From the NCBI GenBank assembly GCA_002794775.1, contig NBAY01000021.1, positions 434,001 to 498,000 of the forward strand: DNA of 64,000 nt, written 5' to 3'. Both the position numbers and the translations under genes were made by a program. Positions within the stretch are counted from its first letter, which is position 1. Each line of letters starts with the position of its first letter. The stretch comes from Porodaedalea pini (Eukaryota; Basidiomycota; Agaricomycetes; Hymenochaetales; Hymenochaetaceae). Shown here piece by piece: positions 55,615-64,000 of this stretch. The notes beneath the pieces were generated by a model. It searched no databases and was not told the origin of the DNA. It was given only the letters and a program-made list of their open reading frames with translations.

Positions 55615-56057
55615 TGTTAGGCGGGAGCCCAGGAGATGACTCAGACTGGGCAGGCCTTGGCTGACTGTTGTCTGGGGCATGCTATACTCAAGCGGGGACT
55701 CGGGACATGCTGTACTCAGGCTAGGTCACCACAGAGGTAAGAGGATTAATACAATGTACTCTACTACAGGAGGGGGACGCGGTCTCACCTAGGTCATCAT
55801 GGAGGTAAGAGGAAAAGCAGAACAGGTGTTCAGATGCGATTCCTCTTCCTTATATACAGTGATCACCTCGTGAGAACTGGTTGCCCCATTGTCTAAGATT
55901 ACATAAAGGGAGCAGAATGGAACAAATGAAGGTCATGTGAAAGGAGTGTGGGAAATGATTGAAAAGATGATTAATTATAATGGAAAGGGGCGGTTTAATG
56001 AGAAAAGAAAGTGGTAAAAGGAAAATAAAAGAAGGGATGAGAGTTCGAGTTCTAACA
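55615..56057 (-). repeat. A2 5' LTR
   Basis: A 443-bp family A LTR, plus-strand TGTTAGGCGGG...TTCTAACA, with TATA box on the minus strand near 55850. Confidence 0.92.
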
Positions 56058-56736
56058 GACACAGTTGGATGGACGGATGTCATATGGACTTGATTGGCAC
56101 ATGGACAACCGACTCTCATGGACACAGGTGGAAGGGATTAGACAAGTAGGACAAGGATGTGGGATATGGTTGTGCAGTGGTGGGAGACAAGAGAGCAGGT
56201 TGGGCACTATAACATCACTCCACAACAATTGGCTGCATGATGTGTGCAGGCAGATTGTCGACTCACCTTCACATCTGTTCACACAGACTCGGCTGAGTCT
56301 TGCACTGCTTTCTCTGCTTCAGTTTAGTATAAATTTGTGGAAGTTTGTAGATGGAATGGCATATGGGGACAAGTACAGAGATAGACAGTACCCCTCTACC
56401 TCCATACAGCAGAAATCTACTACATGCATTTCTACCCACTACTCGCCTGACTCTCACTCTGAAAACAGTATACACTGACTCTGTCACCAACTCTCAGAAC
56501 TCCGTCACCCAATCGCTGAATGCCCTCAGCCGCTGTTATAAGTGCCAATTCTACCTACCCGAGTCTTGGTCCAACCAGAATCCTGCACATATCCATATCA
56601 CTGAGTCTTCATATCTTGAACCTTGCTCTACTTAGGTTGTCCCTCTCAGTATACCGAGTCACTGCAGTCCCCCTTGGGCTGAACACGAGCACTAGCCCAG
56701 ATTGCCCTTCGGATTAGAGGAGTCTGCACCCCTACA
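56058..56736 (+). repeat. D1 3' LTR, right part
   Basis: The remaining LTR D sequence after A2, beginning with the duplicated GACAC (56058-56062) and ending ...GCACCCCTACA. The TATAAAT box is near 56328. It is followed by CTGGT, which does not match the left flank of D1. Confidence 0.88.
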
Positions 56737-57441
56737 CTGGTGAGATATCTGCAGCCATCTCTTCTTGAGATGGAGTAGTACTTATGAAGCAACACGTTGT
56801 TCCCAACTTCTATACTTCAGATGTGCAGGCAGCACATGGTGCTAGGGCACTCAGGTTGAAAATAAATTACCACTACAGTGTCAAATCAAGGCGGAGGGGC
56901 CCCCAAATAACCCAGGCTGTAGTAGATAGGATTGTCTATGTAGTGCAAGAAGTTTTGTATTTTTACCTGTCAAATTGGCAGAGCTGTATGAAATGGACTG
57001 TCCAAACCTGGGTGAGAGCAGGTGTCCAAAGAACAGAAACATCCCCATTACACCATGAATAGTGCACAGAATGACACCAAACTTATGCATGGGATTGCCA
57101 TACATGTGAACCTAATTTACAGGTGGAGAAAAAAAAATTACGGGATGAGAGGAAAGGTGTATGATTTTTGCATATAGTGAGGGTGAGGTGTTGAAACAGG
57201 GCTGGTCGACATTGTTTGACTTATTTTGACAAAAAAATTCATCTAACCTCGGATATTTTTACAGATTCGGATTTGGATGAGCAAGTGCATTTTTTTGAGT
57301 GCTTAATGAACATGTATTGTGAGGAATTGACACAGTAAATCGTCATTTACTCGAATTTCGGCAGTTATGCCGCAAGACACATCAAAACCACATGAATTTG
57401 ATGTGTGACAATACTTCTGCAAAGGGCAGTAAATAAGTAGG
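56737..57441. other. Unassigned region with a diverged terminal-repeat-like end
   Basis: Between D1 and the 3' end of the halogenase gene. It has a 92-codon plus ORF (56784-57062) with no recognised domain. From about 57283 to 57430 it resembles the inverted form of the foldback terminus (TTTTTTTGAGTGCTTAATGA against TTTTTTTGAGTACTTAATGA, then GAATTGACACAG against GAATTCACAGAG). This suggests an old relative of the same transposon end, placed at the halogenase 3' side. Confidence 0.45.
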
Positions 57442-59430
<1,989 letters not shown>

Positions 59431-59518
59431 CGTTTTGACGAGTTGAAGCTCTCGCAGTGATGAGCGACGCTTCAGAGGTATTTGCTCACGAACAAGCTTG
59501 AGTTTGGAGAATCTGTCG

Positions 59519-59526
59519 TATAAATA
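59519..59526 (-). promoter_or_regulatory. Possible TATA element of the halogenase gene
   Basis: TATTTATA on the minus strand, about 90 bp before the start codon at 59430, in the expected window for a fungal core promoter. A perfect 9-bp hairpin (AAACCTTTC-GGA-GAAAGGTTT, 59554-59574) lies just upstream. Both are weak evidence alone. Confidence 0.35.
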
Positions 59527-59574
59527 CCCCGTCTGCTCTCACCGTAAACTTACAAACCTTTCGGAGAAAGGTTT

Positions 59575-61038
59575 CTCGCAATAGTTTCTCGAATTTCAAG
59601 ACCCTGGAAATAGGAAAATTGAAAAGATCGAGATAAAATCATCAAAGAATTTTGATGTTACATATCTTGTGCACTAGGGAGTCTCGATGCGCATGGAGAT
59701 GTTGATGTTAAGAATAGATGGGGAACAAGAATGTTGGCGATAAACGGCACTTGATGGATACCGTCGTGGCCAGAGTTCTTCTGCTCCCTAGATCCGAGGA
59801 GAAATGATGCAGATTTCTAGCGATAGTGGAGACACTGAGAGCATTGATCGATATGTCCTTTCCAATTTAATCCGAACGTCCATGACTCGGGAGGTTTAGA
59901 TGCGCCAACGCTGTCAGTGGACCTCCTGATATAATGCCATTTTAGGGCTGAGTCGCTGACAACAAGCGTCCTATCTGTTGCTTCGGATACAGTTCGCCTG
60001 AGTCCTGAAGTGAGTAGGCAACTCAATCGCGATGTCAAGTGCCAGTGGAGATGATGGCGGTCGGAGCAAGAGAAGCCTCTCGGCTTCTTTCGCCGCTCCG
60101 CGAGACTTCGCCGAATGAAAACAAACAAGGTCTATTTCAATTGGTTATCTCGTCGTACCCACAGTAACTCCACACAACAAAGAAGTCCGTATTCAGAAGC
60201 ATCCAAAACAATTCAATCAAGTCGCCGCGAGCAGCGCTCAACATGAGAATAGACGAGCCCTACTTGATTCAGGCATCTTCAAAGATGAGTTCATACTAAA
60301 GGAGCATGGAAGAAGCTCTCAAAGTTCGATTGTAACGTGCTGCGCGCTGCTCGGGTCAGCGAAGTGCAGACTGATTGTTTTTTATTTCCTCCTGTGCACT
60401 TCGAGGGTTCATCACCTCCTCAGTCTAAATAAATAGATAGGTTGGCTGTAGATGAGGTGTTAAGCACACCTTTCTCACAAATGAAGAGATGTGTGACAGC
60501 TGCGAATGCTGCACAACGAAACACAATATCTCTACATGCTCCATTTGCCTCTTTAGATTGATATCCGGACTAATTTGACTGATTGAAAAATATGGAAGCG
60601 CTCGAAAGTAAAAGGTTTGGTCTTAGCACCCCAGATTCACAGAAAGCAAATTCTGAGATGGGGAATCTAAAGTCAAGAATAACCATGATTAATGAAATGT
60701 ACATACATACATGTGCTTCACTGACAGAGAAGTTCCGCAGACTACGGCGGACATTACGAGTTCTCCAGATATATCACCTCAGCTGAACCGCGTAGATAGA
60801 GAGCTCATCGTGGACGGCTATACGTCTTCGGCTTTCGATTACGTACTTGTTGCGTGTCTCCAACAAACAACTCTCGAGTCCAGTATTCCTTTTGGTCAGC
60901 TACATAGAGGTATGGCTGGAAGAGCTCAAAATTGAGCTGCGAAAGGCTAGGAGTATTGTGACGCAGCTTCTGTGGAGATGAGAAAATCTCAGCAGACCCA
61001 CCTCACACTCCTCTTTTTACTGCAAAATTAAAATAAAA
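59575..61038. other. Intergenic region upstream of the halogenase
   Basis: About 1.5 kb without a convincing gene. A plus-strand frame at 60711-60935 (MCFTDREVPQ..., 74 codons), with a possible GTATGG donor shortly after its SIPFGQLHR, could be a gene start or remnant; I do not recognise it. A minus ORF at 60128-59817 has no features of a protein. The region is not CpG-depleted and has no match to the retroelement families here, so it is probably original host sequence. Confidence 0.4.
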
Positions 61039-61183
61039 TACAGCCATTTTCATAAGTCCTGCGACATGTGCATGTCACGTGAAATGAGCCGCGGCTGAGC
61101 CAAAATGTCGAAAAATTAGAATGAACACCTATTTTCTCTGTGAATTCTGCACAGTACCTGCTCATTAAGTACTCAAAAAAAAG
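61039..61183 (+). repeat. Terminal repeat shared with the foldback element
   Basis: Begins TACAGCCATTTTCATAAGTC and continues for about 145 bp with near identity to 29175-29318. Where they differ, this copy has CG and the foldback has TG or CA. It lies on the 3' side of the KDZ transposase gene, about 320 bp beyond its stop codon, and reads as the left end of that transposon. The matching right end would be outside the window. Confidence 0.7.
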
Positions 61184-61230
61184 GTAAATTCACAGGAGCT
61201 TCATTCAGTTAATCAATTGGTTTTCGGTTA

Positions 61231-61256
61231 GAACGGATCAGCCACCTGATCCGTTC
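61231..61256. repeat. Perfect 11-bp inverted repeat near the transposon end
   Basis: GAACGGATCAG, loop CCAC, CTGATCCGTTC, about 50 bp inside the terminal repeat. GATCCGTTC and AACGGTTC words recur at 61371-61392. It could be a transposase-binding subterminal site. Confidence 0.55.
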
Positions 61257-61502
61257 GGTATATGTACATATTAAGTAGTTTGTTGCCATTTAAAGAATAT
61301 ATTTGTAAGCTAAGAACAGTTCGAACCAGAGCCTGCTTAGACTTGCTACAAATGGCAAAACACATATAGATCCGTTCACAAAGAACGGTTCACAGACCAG
61401 AAAACAAAATGATTGTCTAAGTTATTGAATAATGAGATCGATTCATTGAACATGCGTGTTACTTGCATCCTGCGAAAGAATAATCAATCAGGTATATGTT
61501 AA

Positions 61503-64000
61503 TTATGAAAAAAAAAAAGGAAAACAAATACCTCGCTTCCGAGACTGCCTTGAGGGAGAGCGTTTGCGCTTCATTGTTGGACTTGTTTCATTGCAAACCA
61601 TGCCTGTGACGGTAGAATTTTTTTCTACAAAAGGCAAAAGTGTTTTAGTGTAGAGCTTTTGAGCATAGTCGGACATGGCGTGGTAGATGTGTGATTTGCG
61701 AGCAGCATATATGGAAGCTCCAAGTATATCATCAGTCAGCGTCTGCAAAGCCGCAGCGGCCCACACCCCCGACATAGCCTCAAAGCCACGAATCAGTCTA
61801 TTGAATTCTTCCTCGACTATGATAAGCTCTTCATGCCACTGGTCGCGTGATGCTCGAGATCGAAAGCAAAGAACACGGTCCTCTGCAAAAATATTAGCTT
61901 AAGTTTCTCATATGAAGGCGAGTAAACGTGCCTTCTTTGACCCAATCCTCAGAGTCCTTCACTTTATGGCCCATTTTCCATACCCATCCGTCTGTCTTTC
62001 TCCCAGAGCCAAGCTCGTGCGGCTCGGTGATCGATGGCCGATACATATCTTCATCCTTCAGTGGACGAAGGGGACTCTTTGCTTCATCCATTCCAAGTGA
62101 GACAAGTGCAGCACGCGTCACTTGATACTCGTTAGCCCATTTCCGCTTCTTGTCTCCGGCTTGCTTCCGTGCCACCGCAGTCCATGTATTGCTTTTGTTT
62201 CCAAACCTGTATTTGCCGTGCTGACTCTCTAAATAGCTTTGTTCACGAAGGGCCGACTTCAATCCATGGAGAGCATCATACGCTTCGCCTTCTCGTAATC
62301 TATATTCTATCTCTGCAAGTTCGTCCAGCTGGAAAGTAACACGGTCAGTTTTTGAAAAAGAGGAAGGAAGCCATATTTTTTCTTCAATGCCATCTATCTT
62401 GTGCTCTTCCACAAAATCTCGCAGAGTGGGCATGAACAACATTTGCCGAGAGCAAAAAATCTTCTTATCACGTTCGTAGCCAGTGAGAGAGGGCGGGCCT
62501 CCTTTCTTCGACATCAATTCACGTCTGTACAATAGAAGTTAGTTATAAAAATGAAAACCTCACTGAACTTCTCACTGCCGAAACTGAAGGGTCATACCAA
62601 AGCTTATGAAAATAGCAAGCTTACCTCTCGCCTTTGCGAGATGCCCATTCCCATGCTGGAGAGCCTCGCTCTCAAGTACCTTGGCTTGTGAAGGATCTAG
62701 CAGATAAACTCAGCAAACTCTTTTGGAAGCACAAGCACTGGTTCCGACGCTGGGAAGAGGCTAAAGCTCAACAGCCACACATCCTTGCAATGAATGGGAA
62801 ACCAAACTTACAAGAAAGCTTAGGCCGATAGACACTATCCCATTCACCTTTTTCATCCTTGTAAGGTGTCGTGTCCATGCTCTCCCACTTCTTGATGAGC
62901 TTTTCCCCATAGATGCGTCGCATACTTGCATCTGACGAATCAAAGCTAAGCTTTACTTTTTTGTAGGTCTCCTGCGCTTTTGTGTAGCGCTTAGCAAGCG
63001 TCCGAGCTAAGTTAGAAAAGCCTTTATTATTGTTATATAAGACATGAAATTGTGCAAAACATACCCATAAATTCCAACTTCGTCCAGTTCCATGCACCGA
63101 TAATGTCATCCAGTGTATCACAACAATGACCCGGTCCCATTTGTTTTGTACTCCCAGCAACTTGATTGGCTTCTGACCACCAGTGTTCGACTTCTTTGCC
63201 ATCGGTACGACCAACACCATTAGTGTAATTGAATGAAAAGCCGTACTGGCATGACTCGATGTGTCCAAAAAGATGTAACTTGCCAACGAGAATCTTCATA
63301 TCGCGGATCATATCGACAGCCTCGGGGAAACATTCTTCGAATCGCTTTACGAGTTTAATGGAGTACTGGCAGCCAATATCATACGAAAGAAGGAACCGTT
63401 TAATATGGTCCTTGCCCTTTAGCGCACCTGCAAGCACGTAGTCCACATTAATGTGCCTGTTAAACCAACTTCAATGTTATCTACAAGACTATGACGGTCA
63501 TACCAACACACCTTTCGCCGTATTGTAGGTTCACCGCATCTTTGGGTTCTCCGAGTCCATGCCGACATAGAACCATAACAAGGCCACTTGCATTCTGGCC
63601 ATGATGCTTCAGCATATTTGCGTTCTCGATGGCTTGAAATTTCGAACAAGTAGATTTCTATTGTTTTATAAGAATTAAATCTTTGAATACTTCGTGGCAT
63701 ACATACCTCTTCCGTGAACGCCTTATACTTATTAATATGAGCATCAAGATCCTCTTGTTTTCTGACGTATCCATGTCCATCCCACATTGCCCTCTCGCAA
63801 AGGTTATTCTTCTTGTTCAGACCGATGAGGTGAAAGTTCGCATCCACTGACATATTTTTCTGATTTTTGTAGCTTTCCAGAATGACGTCTATAAAGATAA
63901 TTATTTGTATGAGTAACATATCACTTACTGCAAGCTAAGTTCCCAGTCAGCATTGAAGCCTGGAATCGGACATGCCAGACAAACAACCGTGAACGATCCA
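61503..64000 (-). CDS. KDZ-superfamily transposase, partial (5' end outside), one apparent stop
   Basis: Spliced minus-strand gene, 5' end beyond 64000. Exons I can place: to 63929, 63888-63707, 63657-63512, 63456-63065, 63006-62812, 62760-62625, 62524-about 61936, 61882-61503. Introns are 40-100 bp; the last seems to use a GC donor or a mutated one. Motifs are CLACPIPGFNADWE, then STCSKFQAIENANM, VNVDYVLAGAL, the core SYDIGCQYS, LFGHIESC, GVGRTDGKEVEHWW and AGSTKQMGPG. A helical C-terminus has LDELAEIEYRLREGEAYDAL. These are the hallmarks of Kyakuja-Dileera-Zisupton transposases, with Asp (YDI) and Glu (EVEHWW) as likely catalytic residues. TGA at 62672-62674 (probably CGA) interrupts the frame unless spliced differently. 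The gene would move its own element, whose left end is probably 61039. Confidence 0.85.

Larger units (their letters stand above)
49343..56057 (-). mobile_element. Element A2: full-length, decayed chromovirus
   Basis: A minus-strand family A element of 6715 bp with both LTRs (49343-49785 and 55615-56057, 443 bp each) and perfect 5-bp duplications GACAC (49338-49342, 56058-56062) in the D1 3' LTR. It holds gag and pol with stops and a solo LTR of its own family (51381-51818). It preserves the empty target sites of both E (about 53820) and B (about 52095) that are occupied in A1, and so anchors both insertion calls. Confidence 0.95.
30036..56736 (+). mobile_element. Element D1: giant Ty3-like retrotransposon with accessory genes
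   Basis: Reassembled across two insertions: 5' LTR (30036-30858), gag, protease, pol, antisense accessory gene, sense accessory ORFs, 3' LTR (49192-49342 plus 56058-56736). D2 (38982-45299) sits in the antisense gene and A2 (49343-56057) in the 3' LTR. Without them D1 is about 13.7 kb, very long for the superfamily. It is strongly CpG-depleted and full of TGA/TAG stops. No matching target duplication flanks it (CCAC left, CTGG right). Confidence 0.82.

Noticed and set aside
59817..60128. Minus-strand ORF of 103 codons upstream of the halogenase
   Set aside because: Biased composition, no domain, no intron signals, no supporting homolog that I can recognise; chance ORF.

Overview
The window looks like a heterochromatic, transposon-packed stretch of a filamentous basidiomycete genome. 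Evidence for this is short GT-AG introns (about 40-100 bp), a KDZ-superfamily transposase, several Ty3/gypsy families, pervasive CGA-to-TGA decay, and one intron-rich flavin-dependent halogenase gene of the fungal type. I cannot name the species. Roughly 90% of the window is mobile DNA; the only convincing host gene is the halogenase at 57442-59430 (minus).

Layout. 1-311 is a gag fragment of family D. 312-28860 is a family A chromovirus (A1) split by two later insertions. The first is a young, apparently intact chromovirus E (2535-9506, TSD ATAGC). The second is a composite of family B (11242-26564), which itself carries a solo-LTR-like element F (15993-17725, TSD CTTTG) and the LTR plus gag remnant of family C (23979-26306). 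29175-30027 is a foldback element with about 400-bp arms. 30036-56736 is a giant family D element (D1, about 13.7 kb without insertions). It is interrupted by D2 (38982-45299, minus), an internally deleted relative, and by A2 (49343-56057, minus, TSD GACAC), which in turn holds a family A solo LTR (51381-51818). The halogenase follows, then a terminal-repeat copy matching the foldback ends (61039-61183) and a KDZ transposase gene that runs off the right edge.

How the parts work together. E and A are chromodomain elements whose primer-binding site is complementary to the predicted 5' end of their own RNA, as in Tf1/sushi self-priming. B, C and D form a second class that shares a tRNA-type primer site (TGGAGCCCACC...) and, in B and D, apparent 4-bp target duplications. 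A, B and D all place a -1 slippery heptamer (GGGTTTT or GGATTTT) at the frame change into pol. B and D also carry, between integrase and 3' LTR, an antisense, intron-containing gene with an N-terminal helical part, a CX2CX6CX7-8CX2CX6C cysteine cluster and a basic Lys-Gly tail. D additionally carries sense accessory ORFs, one behind its own TATA box. These accessory genes are the most interesting part of the window.

Relative age can be read from nesting and CpG loss. E is youngest: its LTRs differ at one CpG that I could find. B and A are intermediate. D is oldest and most CpG-depleted. Nearly all stop codons in the old copies are CGA to TGA, which points to a methylation or RIP-like process.
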